Shown piece after piece: positions 33,813 to 42,602 of a stretch of DNA of 42,602 nt. This DNA comes from Chara braunii (lineage: Eukaryota > Streptophyta > Charophyceae > Charales > Characeae): positions 3,847,539 to 3,890,140 of the forward strand of contig BFEA01000058.1 in assembly GCA_003427395.1 (NCBI GenBank), given 5' to 3'. The notes under the pieces were generated by a model that was not told the origin of the DNA, searched no databases, and was given only the letters and a program-made list of their open reading frames with translations. Each line of letters starts with the position of its first letter. The stretch's first letter is position 1. The position numbers and the translations under genes are program-made.

Positions 33813-36343
33813 TGAGGCTGTCAGTGGGGAAGTGCTGCAGGGGTTTTTCACACGGCGGCGGTGACATTTTAGGTGAGATCATGCTGCCGGAATTGGCGGC
33901 GGCAGCAAGATTTTCATAAGGGTTATGCTACAGACATGTCGGCAGCACTATTGTGAGGGAAGATGTTGCGGGTCCTCTGCGTCACAGCAGAGGCAGTTGT
34001 GTTTGATCAGGTGGTGGTGTTGTGGGGCAGCCATGGTACCGGACTTGACAATGCAGCGAGCAGTGGTCCGCTGTTATTTTTGTGGTACACAATGGTTATG
34101 GTGGAATTCGGTATGGCCTGGAGGATGGACTGGCAGTGGTGCACATTTGGGAACGTGCGGAAGTGATGCGTGGACCGGCGACATGAAGAGATCGCTGAGT
34201 GGATGCACGCAGCACTAGCTATTGGAATTGCAGCGCTTGCAATTGCGCCGGAAGAACACCTTTATTTTTTTGGGCTCGCGACACCTGTAGGTTTCACCAG
34301 GGGCCGCCTTTATTTTTTTGTGGCACGCGGTGCAAGCGGGATTTGAGTTTGGGACCCTCCAGTGATGCGGCGATAGCATTGGGACCATCTGGGACCATTC
34401 GGGACTAGGTGAGACTAGTTGTTGAGGGCGGGACCGATATGTTCATGTGGCTATCGTGAGCGGACAGGGTGCTTGGAGGTGGCGTGGACTTGCATTTGGT
34501 TGAGAGTATCCTTAGTGGGGGAAGTACAGCTGGGACTATGTGAGGGCAGCCTGACACATTAAGACCACGTGAAAACTCATTTGTGGGTACACCCGCCTGC
34601 AGGGCTATCTCGCTTGTGTTGTGTGGTCTAGCCTCTGCTCACTTGAGCACTTGGTAGGGGGGACGTGGACCATGGTTCAGGAGAGAGGTCACGACTTGTG
34701 GAGTTCTGAGCCACGTATTTTCTACGGCGATTATTTTCTTCTAATTGGAATATTATCCAGCTTTCTTGAGTGGGCCGGACTAAACTTCACTCAAGGTCAG
34801 TTGAATGATTCAGATATCCCTTCACACCTGTGTGAACCCACACTTTGCTTGACTTTGTTCGTTTGAACGTTCAAAATAAAGGTAGAGAAAGTTGTGTGAG
34901 TCATGCATGTGAATGGGAAGGTCTGATGTGAGTCTGGGATTGTACTGTTTTCTTTTGAACTTGTTTTCTATGCATGCTGTGCAGGTAGGTAGAAGGATGC
35001 TTGCAGAGGAGATTGATTATGCCTATTCGGGAAGATGAAAATATTGTTTTCGTTCTACCTCTTACCTGCCTGCGTGTCAAAAAGACTCGTTGCTTTGGAA
35101 AGAATTATTCAGCGTGTGTCGTAGAATGAATCCGGTTGAAATTAAGCAGAATAAGGTCAAACGGACTTATTGTTCCCGAGGATTGACCTATTCTATCCCA
35201 AGTGACCTTATCTTTTTGTATCTGTCCAAATGATTCTCACTTTCTGTCTCCTCTGAATTTTTTTCGTCTAAGTTACCTTGGACTTAGGAGAAATAAAGAA
35301 TATATGAAGGTCACTTGCAGTAGGCACATCTTTTATCTCTGGGAAGCATCTGGGGTGGGGGTTCATTGCTTTCGGAGCCGACCCTGTTATCTGCCCGGAG
35401 TGGACCGTTCTACGGGGGGGTACTTGCCGATTCGGTGGAGACGGCCCGACTTCTGAGATCCGAGTCTTGTGCTCGGATGAGGAGGAGGAGTACCCCAGAC
35501 CACTTCCTAGAGGGAGAGGCATGCAACACTTCACGCAATGCCTCTGATCAAGAATCAACCGCAAGGTAGCCTGTCATCCGAAAATATTGGAAACGGATGA
35601 AGACATGTATGTGCGTTGAGTCTCAGGTTCGAAGTAGGCGGGAATGGATGACTTTGGCAACCCGTCTCATCAAGTCAAACTAAGGCAGCCGACTACCCTA
35701 TCGGCTGCATTTATATTATCGTCGATAGCCAACTTATTGTTGACGGTTGAATGATTGTTTTGTGGTGTTTGACCTGAGATGGTCAAAGGCTGACTTTTTA
35801 TGGTGTAAGTATATGTAGATGTTTTATTTTATTTCTTTTAACTGTGTGTTAAAGGGACTAGGATAATATTGTGGGTTTCGCGTTTGGTTGAGACCGTCCT
35901 AGTCGACCGACGTTCGTTCATACCTAGGAGATCAGCGCCCTAGGAGACGGACGATGTTCGGGTTCACTTGGCGTTAACCAAGCGTACCTATACTCCAGCG
36001 AACGAGCAAACGCCCTCGGCTGACCTACCTCTGCCATTGCATATAAAAACTTTCGCACGTGGGTCAGTAGCTCGGTAGGGATATGCCCCTGAGGGTGGTG
36101 ACAGCCCCTTAGGGAAGATAAGATGTGCCCTGCGAGAACCTATCCTGTCGTAGGGGACCTCAGGATGTACAGTTGGCCCACCCGGCTAGAGCGGCGAAGG
36201 GGCAATGCAACCGCGTCCGTCTCGGCGGTTCGCGGGACCAACTATGTATCGTCCTAAGTTGTCTCATGATTTTGTTTTGTTCTAACTCCTGCGTGACCTA
36301 GCCGGGAGGGCCCTCGCTCACGCGGGGGCCAATGCGCTCGACA

Positions 36344-37010
36344 CCGTGTACCAGGATACCCACTCCTCCCTTCGTTCCCTGAGTCGGTGCCCAGATCTGA
36401 GGGTCATCCCACCACATTCCTAATGACGAGATTTTTTCGCAGTTCAACTTCGTTTTTTGGATGCAAGCAATGAAAATTTTGTTCTTGGGTAACCAGGACT
36501 TGACCCTACTCTTTTTTTGTCGACGTTCCGTATCTTCGAAACCCTGCAGGTTCCAAGTAACCATTCTTACCCTAACCATTCATGTTTATGTTCCCTTGTT
36601 GTTAATGGATTTGGGCTGATGAGGTACTTTCCTGTGGCCAACTTTGAGACAACATGTTCCTTAGATACTGTGAATCCAAATTCTTCTCCGTTGGGAGGCG
36701 AGTCTTCAACTCCGATAAGCAATCCACTGTCAGCATCAACGGTGAAATACATAGTCTGGATAACTCCTGTTTCCTGGCTTCCCCAAAGATTGACAGTGTT
36801 ACCAAGCGCATTCCGAGGTTCTTCATCTCCATCAATTTCGCCTCCAACAGCTGCGCGTCAATTACCAGAACAAACAAGTTGACTTTATTGTCGCTCGGGC
36901 CAAACAGAATCCTTGCCATCGGAATGTCCGAGACCGCCCTTGTAGGAAAATAACCCAGGTAAAGGTTATTCACCGTTTCATCGACTATTACTCTCCCTCC
37001 ACACTCAACC
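36344..37010 (-). pseudogene. LINE-1 5' part: ORF1 C-terminus and endonuclease start
   Basis: On the minus strand, 36973-36602 is the C-terminal domain of ORF1 (VIDAQLLEAKLMEMKNLGMR, corresponding to PVMDARFVPGQLERLESEGLR of LINE-2). The endonuclease start is at about 36564-36344, with MVTWNLQGFED, CIQKTK and GGVGILVHG. It breaks exactly where 23932 resumes, so both belong to one LINE split by LTR-C. The element is 5'-truncated in ORF1 near 37010; no target-site duplication with the poly-A end could be identified. Confidence 0.82.
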
Positions 37011-37400
37011 TAAAAAGTTTTAGCCCTGGTGATTTCGTTGTTTTATTAAGGTTTCACCCGGACTTTTATTGAATGGTCATTTAACAAAGGTACTGAGTAT
37101 TTATTTAAGGTTGGTTGGACAGGAGGTTTGGGGCTTGCATGGCTAAAGCGAGGGGTATGAGTGCCGAAGGTGGTTGGGGTTGACTCCGTGTAGTGTGTGG
37201 GCTGTTGATTTGGTTCGTTGATGTGATTGAAGGTATGTGCTGTAAATCAGATTCTGGATTTGGTTAGCTACGATCACATATATACGTATTATTGTGAGAG
37301 ACCCCAGTGAGACCGTGAAAAGTGATCATCACATACTTAACCCTTATATATGTATACATGGGTATACTTGGGATGAATGTTTGCATGGGTTGAAGAGTCC
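37011..37400. other. Unassigned spacer
   Basis: AT-rich sequence without recognised coding or repeat content between the LINE-1 5' end and LTR-D. Confidence 0.45.
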
Positions 37401-38444
37401 CCATACTAAAATCTTACTGGGCCGGGATTCGAGGTCTTTGTCCAGGACACCCCAAGCCCTAGGCTCTGCAGGGGAGGGGTTTTTCCCCGCGCAAAGCCTA
37501 TTCGATTTGCCTACCGAGGCACTCAGGCCGAGAGCCGGAGGTGCCGCGGCGGCTGCACGGCTATTCCTTCAGCCGTGCAATGTCGTGAAGGGTTAGGCCC
37601 CCACGACACTTCGAGTTTGACACTTGAGTGTCATAAGCGGTACTCGGATCCACAAGGGACCTCTTGATTATGGGCACTACATAGTACGCCATCATTGCGA
37701 CTGCTTGCGTACGCTTGCATTGCGAATCGATATGAGTAGGCCCTGCGTCCACGCGGTTTTATCCTAAGTCTCACGCACGACGGCTATTCGATTTTCGCGT
37801 CGGAAAGTTATGGGACGGTTACCGAGGGGCTAAGAGCGTTGTTGTGTCGTTTCGTACGTGTGCGTGTGTATGTTTTATTTTTGTGTTCGTAAAGTGGTGT
37901 GCGCGTGGTGTGTGGGATGCGTCCTAGTCGACCGACGACGGGCCGCGCTTGGGACTTCAGCCCCCCAAGATGTCGGTTCGCGTGCGGGTCCGATAGAGGC
38001 GTATTACCGCACGTACCCCCTATGCTACAGCGAACGAGAAACGCCCTCGGCTGGTCCACCTCTGCGATTGNTTCGCGTGCGGGTCCGATAGAGGCGTATT
38101 ACCGCACGTACCCCCTATGCTACAGCGAACGAGAAACGCCCTCGGCTGGTCCACCTCTGCGATTGCAGCGGATTAGCTTTCGTACTGTAGACTGGTAGCT
38201 CGGCGGGGATACGCCCACCGAAGGGAGGTGACAGCTCCCGTAAGGTGTAGATAAGTCGTGCCTCGCGTAGGCCCTATCCTGTCGTAGGGGCTCGCGAGAG
38301 GTATGGTTGGCACACTCGGCCGAAGCGGCTTAAGGAAACTCTACATGTATTGTCTGCGACGAAGGCTTAAAACCGACTCCTGCGTGACGCGGCCGGGAGG
38401 GTCATGCGTTGCCCTGGTGCGGTGCCGGACCGATGCGATCGACA
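37400..38444 (+). mobile_element. LTR-D: related but distinct LTR, 3' part
   Basis: From about 37918 to 38444 this aligns with the tail of LTR-A/LTR-C: GTCCTAGTCGACCGACG, GGTGACAGC, CTATCCTGTCGTAGGGG, ACTCCTGCGTGAC, GCCGGGAGGG and a GATCGACA terminus. The upstream part (37400-37900) does not align but has its own hairpin (TGCACGGCT/AGCCGTGCA, about 37553-37578). The left edge is uncertain. No tRNA-Asp PBS follows the terminus, so it is a solo LTR or a 3' LTR. An assembly duplication of 94 bases lies inside it. Confidence 0.6.
37977..38165. other. Assembly duplication around N38071
   Basis: Bases 37977-38070 and 38072-38165 are exact 94-base copies separated by one N. The related LTR-A and LTR-C tails have this segment once. 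Confidence 0.88.
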
Positions 38445-38780
38445 ACGGCAGTTGGTTGGAGTGCACCGAGTGCGAGATCTCTGCAAAAGCATTGAGGCCC
38501 AGAGCCCCAAAGTTGGTTAGGCCCTGGGTGTGTAAACGTGAGGCCGACAATGCATGTTGCATGTATGGGCTGAAAATGCCAATGGGAAACCGGTCTACGG
38601 TGTGAATCTAGTTGGTTTCTCGGTTCTCACATGCTATCTGCTATTGGTTTGACGACTTGGACTTTCAACGTGATTTTGCAATTTGGAGTTTTGTGCTTCG
38701 TCCACTTTCATCGTGCAGTGCAAAAGAAAAAGAAAGAGGAAAAAAAACAAAAAGGTGATTTGGGGGGGGGGGGTAACTGG
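38445..38780. other. Unassigned spacer
   Basis: No gene or repeat is recognised. It ends in a G run (38761-38772) before the tetranucleotide block. Confidence 0.45.
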
Positions 38781-38785
38781 CAGGG

Positions 38786-38953
38786 CGACAGACAGACAGA
38801 CAGACAGACGCATTTCATGTGACCACACAGGGCGGCAGACAGACAGACAGTCAGACAGACAGACAACCAGACAGATAGACAGACAGACAAACAGACTGAG
38901 CAGACAGGGCAACAGAGAGCCAACCAGACAGACAGACAGACAAGACTAGACCA

Positions 38954-38992
<39 letters not shown>

Positions 38993-39035
38993 AACAGATA
39001 GACAGACAGACAAACAGACAGACAGGCCCGCAGAA
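38786..39035. repeat. (CAGA)n tetranucleotide array, interrupted
   Basis: Mostly GACA/CAGA units with short interruptions. Minus-strand frames rich in Cys-Leu-Ser-Val are by-products of the 4-base unit and are not proteins. Confidence 0.9.
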
Positions 39036-39390
39036 ATAAATAAATAAATAAACAAAGAAAGAAAGAAAGAAAGAAAAAAAGAAAAAAAGAAAGAAAGAAA
39101 GAAAGAAAAGAAGAAGAAGAAGAGGAAGAAGTAGAAGAAGAGGAAGAAGTAGAAGAAGGGCGGAAACGGACAAAACAACAAGGAAGCAAAGGCCTAAGAC
39201 TACGACGTAGAGACAACTGGCATCAGGTTCAAGGTTCGAGCCCAACGAAAGGCCGATCAATCGAAAAGAAAAAAAACAAAGAAAGAAACTTGAAGAAAGA
39301 AAGAAGAAGAAAATGAAAAAGAAAAAGCAAAGAAAGAAAGTAAGAAAGAAAGAAAGAAAGAAAGAAGAACAAGAAAAAAACAAAAATATA
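39036..39390. repeat. (AAAT)n, (AAAG)n and (GAA)n purine-rich arrays
   Basis: AAAT units from about 39036, AAAG units to about 39108, GAAGAA/GAGGAAGTA units to about 39160, a unique island (39160-39265), then AAAG/GAAA units to about 39390. Confidence 0.85.
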
Positions 39391-39465
39391 TGTAGTTCAC
39401 TACTGCGGGTCAAAATCAGCGACAGAGTCGTCCTTTAATACCTTCATGCCCCCCACTAGTGAACC

Positions 39466-39586
<121 letters not shown>

Positions 39587-39674
39587 TGCTTTGAAAGACC
39601 CCAGATTTACCCTCTCATTCCCTTCACAACCGGTGCGTGTTTTTTTTTTTAAGGACCCGCCTGTCGCCCAAATG

Positions 39675-39676
<2 letters not shown>

Positions 39677-39724
<48 letters not shown>
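39677..39724. repeat. (AG)n microsatellite, 48 bp
   Basis: Perfect AG array. Confidence 0.97.
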
Positions 39725-39726
<2 letters not shown>

Positions 39727-39786
39727 ATCGTACACGACACCACAAAGTTGTAAAGCGGTGAGCATAACAAACGAAGTGAGACATGG

Positions 39787-39820
39787 TTAGGGGTTAGGGT
39801 TTAGGGTTTAGGGTTTAGGG
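39787..39820 (+). repeat. Short interstitial plant-type telomere repeat
   Basis: TTAGGGG, TTAGGG and then three exact TTTAGGG units, bounded by unique sequence. This is the Arabidopsis-type telomere unit and supports a green-lineage nuclear genome. The minus-strand H3-fold frame ends inside it (TAA at 39815-39817). Confidence 0.9.
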
Positions 39821-42145
39821 TCTCTTCTCAGCTCTCGCCTTCTCGTCCAACATACCTTGATATTTCTCAACCCAACGAGGCTTCGACAACTTATTAACCA
39901 GTGCCATATCCCTGAGCTGGATCGTCACCCTCTTCGAATGGATGGCCACCTAGTTTGTGTTCTCGAAATTGACGACCAGGTAAGCTTCGGCAGCCTCCAT
40001 CAATGCACGCATAACCGTCAACTAAAATCTCACCCCTTTACCCGGAGCGATGTCCTTCTCCACAACCTCGCGCACGAGCCGCATGAATGGCCTGAAAGCC
40101 AAGCAAAGGTCAGTCGATCGTTGCAGCTTTCTGATTTCTGTCAAAGCTGCCATCCCCGGGCGTCGGCGACGTTTGGGGGTCCGAGTTGCCGCCGCCGTCT
40201 TCTCACCGGTCGCTGGCACTGCCTTCTCATTCACTTTCTTTTTGGCGGCGGACGTCTCTAAATGTGGCGATCCAGACCTGCACTTCTTCATCTTCCTCGG
40301 GCTCTGCGACATCCTCACATTGCTCGGGCCGCCTATGTTACCTTGTGCTGCACAACATCCCCCTGCGCGACGAGGACCGCATGGGCCCTCCACCTCAGAA
40401 GACAAATGAGAGATGTTAGGGTGCTTCTCTGTCATCTTGTGTGGCTGCGATGCACCTGCCAAGTCGTCGTCTGCCACATACTGAATGTCTCTCAGCAGTC
40501 CATCTGAGTAGGTCAGATGGAAAGGCACACCAAGTGGGACTCTGAATCTCAAGCGGACGTCTCCACCATACTCATATGTCATGGGTCAGACGATCGGGAC
40601 CTAACCAAGAACTGTCGTGCGCCCGTGCTTGCGGCGAATGTCAGTCATGTATCTGTTTTGCACGTCGCCCTGCTCTTGCCCCCCATGACTCTCCTCGACC
40701 ATGGACCACATCGCCTGGTCAGCCATGGAGTCATATCCTGCACACACCATCTGACGCTCCTCCTCCCTGATCTTCTCCCAGCAACTCTTTGCGTGTTCAA
40801 CCACCAACATATGGTCCTTTACATTTGCATTAAAAATAGAGACACGTGCCGGAACCACAAGGAACTGCCAACGCTCCACAACGCCTTCGTGCATCTAGCC
40901 CAATGGGAGTCAATGCCTTGATTGCAGTCGTGCTGCCATTGTGACCTTGCCATCGACAACTGCAGGATGCAAACATCCAGGGACCCAATTAACACGATAG
41001 TCATACTTTTCAGGGGCCATATGCTGCTGCAGCTGTCCTTCAGGGATGACATAGGCCGTAATGTCCGTTGCGGACAGAACGTCACTCCTCATTGTGATAT
41101 GGTCTCATATCTCCAACCATACTCCATCAAACGTGGCTTCCTGCCCTCTTGAATGCGTGTATGTGCTGCAATCGTAACCACTGAACACTTTCCCTTCAAC
41201 CACCTCCAACTCCACAGTGTTCCGAAGCGGCGGGACGAAGCAACCAGAAGCAAACAGATGACATGCCATTGCCTCCTTCTCGTCTTGTGAGACCTCCCTG
41301 TCCAGATGCCTGAAGGAGAAGTTGCCATTGACGTAGTGTGTGCTCCAGACATTTCCCATCACATCATGCATCATCATCCTTACACGGTCATATGGAATTG
41401 GGATCTCACATGGTACCCAACCCCACCGAGGATCCTTCCTTGCATCGCTTTCTTCGCATGCCATACTCCCTGTCGCTTGGTTGCCACCAATCACCCAAGG
41501 CTGCCCGCAATCAAAAGTGTCATACAAAAAATCGTTGAGGCGGAACTCACCCTGTGCTTCCAGAACACGCCACATTTCTAATGCATATCGCCCTTTCTCC
41601 TGTGTCGTTGCCCCATCGTTCAACCTTAATACTCTGTCGTAGATGAATGACAGAGTTAAGTTTCGTCATGTGTTCTTCATGGGGGCTGGAAATGGAACCC
41701 ATGTGCCATCAACCTTGAACGCAAAGCAAGGTGCTCCTCCAACAATACCCGGGTGAACACGACCCGACACCCAGTTGATGTCATATGAGTATTTTTCTCC
41801 TGCTGATGTCCTCATCACATTTTCATCTCTGACAATACACCCTGTGAGAGGTTCTCTGCTTCCCATATCTCCCTCCTCTCTCTCTTCCCCAACCTTTTCT
41901 GTCTCACAAGTGCTCCCTCCTGCATCATTCTCTTTGTCATGAGCATCACCCATCATATCTGCAGTCTGTGCATAAATTGTGGCAAGCACCTCTGCACAGT
42001 CTATGGCGTTCCCTCCCGCTCCACTGGTCTCGAGTCGAACCGAATTTCCTTCCTTTCCGCCATCTACAAAACCTTTCAAAATGTCCTCTGTGTCCATGAC
42101 GTTTGTCTCTCCACCGTTGACAGTTGACGCAATGGCGGGTTCCAT
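39815..42145 (-). pseudogene. Large ORF with C-terminal histone H3 fold and repeated unknown N-terminal part, eight in-frame stops
   Basis: From ATG at 42143-42145 to TAA at 39815-39817 one frame runs 777 codons without a frameshift, interrupted by TGA at 41666, 41105, 40910 and 40586 and TAG at 40895, 40601, 40022 and 39950 (low coordinates). The last 150 or so codons are a histone H3 fold: a K/R-rich tail (TPKRRRRPGMAALTEIRKLQ, matching RYRPGTVALREIRKYQ of H3), alpha-1 RPFMRLVREVVEKD, a longer loop IAPGKGVRF, alpha-2 RALMEAAEAYLVVNFENTN, then VAIHSKRVTIQ. The H3 ending ARRIRGERA is replaced by ALVNKL plus about 24 residues. The first 600 codons are acidic at the start (many D/E/G) and contain two related blocks, NWVSGRVHPGIVGG (near 41790) and NWVPGCLHPAVVDG (near 41000). 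I do not recognise that part. The longer loop 1 recalls CENP-A/CENH3, but assignment is unsafe. Probably a pseudogene. Confidence 0.85.
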
Positions 42146-42206
42146 CTATTACACGAGACAACACATACATTCATTAGAGCACATCGCTGCGACATGGCCC
42201 CCTCAG

Positions 42207-42208
<2 letters not shown>

Positions 42209-42291
<83 letters not shown>
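42209..42291. repeat. (GA)n microsatellite, 83 bp
   Basis: Perfect GA array 64 bases upstream of the ATG of the H3-fold frame. Confidence 0.97.
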
Positions 42292-42292
<1 letters not shown>

Positions 42293-42299
42293 CAAAGAT

Positions 42300-42365
42300 G
42301 CAGTAGTGAACCACATGTACTTGGAGAGGCAAAGATGCAGCGACATGGGGATGGTTCACTACTGC
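42300..42365. repeat. 13-bp inverted repeat, with a related copy at 39395
   Basis: GCAGTAGTGAACC (42300-42312) and its exact reverse complement GGTTCACTACTGC (42353-42365) flank 40 bases. The second arm plus GGG recurs as GTTCACTACTGCGGG at 39395-39409, on the other side of the H3-fold frame and in the same orientation. Confidence 0.75.
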
Positions 42366-42516
42366 GGGCTGGAACGACAACAAACAGCACCGGTGCACAC
42401 GGAAACATCACGCAGTAGAACCACATGTATGTCGAGAGGCAAAAAGCAGCGAACATTATACACATACAAACAGGGACGAAGAAGTAGTAATACAAGCATC
42501 AATAAACATACATTAT

Positions 42517-42518
<2 letters not shown>

Positions 42519-42602
<84 letters not shown>
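42519..42602. repeat. (TG)n microsatellite running off the window
   Basis: Perfect TG array from 42519 to the last base; its full length is unknown. Confidence 0.97.

Larger units (their letters stand above)
32050..36343 (+). mobile_element. LTR-C, right part (U3 end to LTR terminus)
   Basis: This continues LTR-C after LINE-2. It holds T-rich tracts with CTGCGCCCGTT(T/G)G units matching 3205-3245 of LTR-A, a poly-T block (32906-32960), TATA box at 33302, the 54-base repeat array (33545-33812), the conserved block 34790-35030 and the tail 35896-36343 ending GCTCGACA or close to it. Added to 23933 to about 25045, the LTR would be about 5.4 kb, like LTR-A. The insertion splits the LINE-1 endonuclease, and the bases after it (CCGTGTAC) match the expected CCGGTGTAC with one base missing. 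Confidence 0.8.

Noticed and set aside
33331-33882. 183-codon minus-strand frame with FRTTAVKPGA repeats in LTR-C
   Set aside because: It is explained by the 54-base minisatellite; there is no equivalent intact frame in LTR-A or LTR-B and no domain.
38786-39035. CRISPR-like array
   Set aside because: It is a simple tetranucleotide array without spacers, in a eukaryotic genome.
38708-39216. Minus-strand frames with dozens of Cys-Leu-Ser-Val repeats
   Set aside because: They are translations of the CAGA and AAAG arrays; every frame of such arrays is open.
42076-42495. Leu-Ser repeat frames near the window end
   Set aside because: These are read from the (GA)n array at 42209-42291.

Overview
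This window is eukaryotic nuclear DNA, very probably from the green lineage (land plant or streptophyte alga). The reasons are a short interstitial array of the plant-type telomere repeat TTTAGGG at 39787-39820, plant-style L1-like LINEs (DUF4283/CCHC ORF1, endonuclease-RT-zf-RVT ORF2), and an LTR element whose primer-binding site matches the 3' end of tRNA-Asp. A repeat-rich charophyte such as Chara is a guess, not a demonstrated identity. No intact protein-coding gene is visible; almost everything is nested, decaying mobile DNA plus simple repeats.

Layout: (1) 1-7136 is most of an unusually long-LTR, coding-free (LARD-like) retrotransposon on the + strand: LTR tail 1-93, tRNA-Asp PBS 96-114, a 1.8 kb non-coding interior, and a 5.26 kb 3' LTR (1878-7136) with a TATA box at 3931. 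(2) 7139-10194 is a second, inverted and deleted member of the same family. (3) 10195-16650 is mostly unassigned, with a diverged direct duplication and a frameshifted unknown ORF pair (13940-15245). (4) 16656-37010 is one LINE copy (LINE-1, minus strand, 5'-truncated) split by two solo-LTR-like insertions: LTR-B (19054-23343, minus, flanked by ATGT/ATGT) and LTR-C (23933-36343, plus, flanked by CCGG/CCG-). LTR-C is itself split by a second, nearly full-length LINE (LINE-2, about 25413-32050, minus). (5) 37400-38444 is a related but distinct LTR tail (LTR-D). (6) 38445-42602 has tetranucleotide and dinucleotide arrays around a 777-codon minus-strand reading frame (39815-42145). Its C-terminus is a clear histone H3 fold and its N-terminal part is an unrecognised, internally repeated protein. 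It carries eight in-frame stops (four TGA, four TAG, no TAA) and no frameshift.

The points most worth a second look are the H3-fold fusion and its stop pattern, the covarying hairpins conserved in the U3 of the giant LTR, the shared tail of two otherwise different LTR families, and the LADD catalytic motif of the LINE RT. The window also contains assembly artefacts: two complete Nextera-type transposase junction adapters at 25165-25202 and 25279-25316, and single Ns flanked by 94-95 bp exact duplications. The order of sequence around 25.0-25.4 kb should not be trusted.
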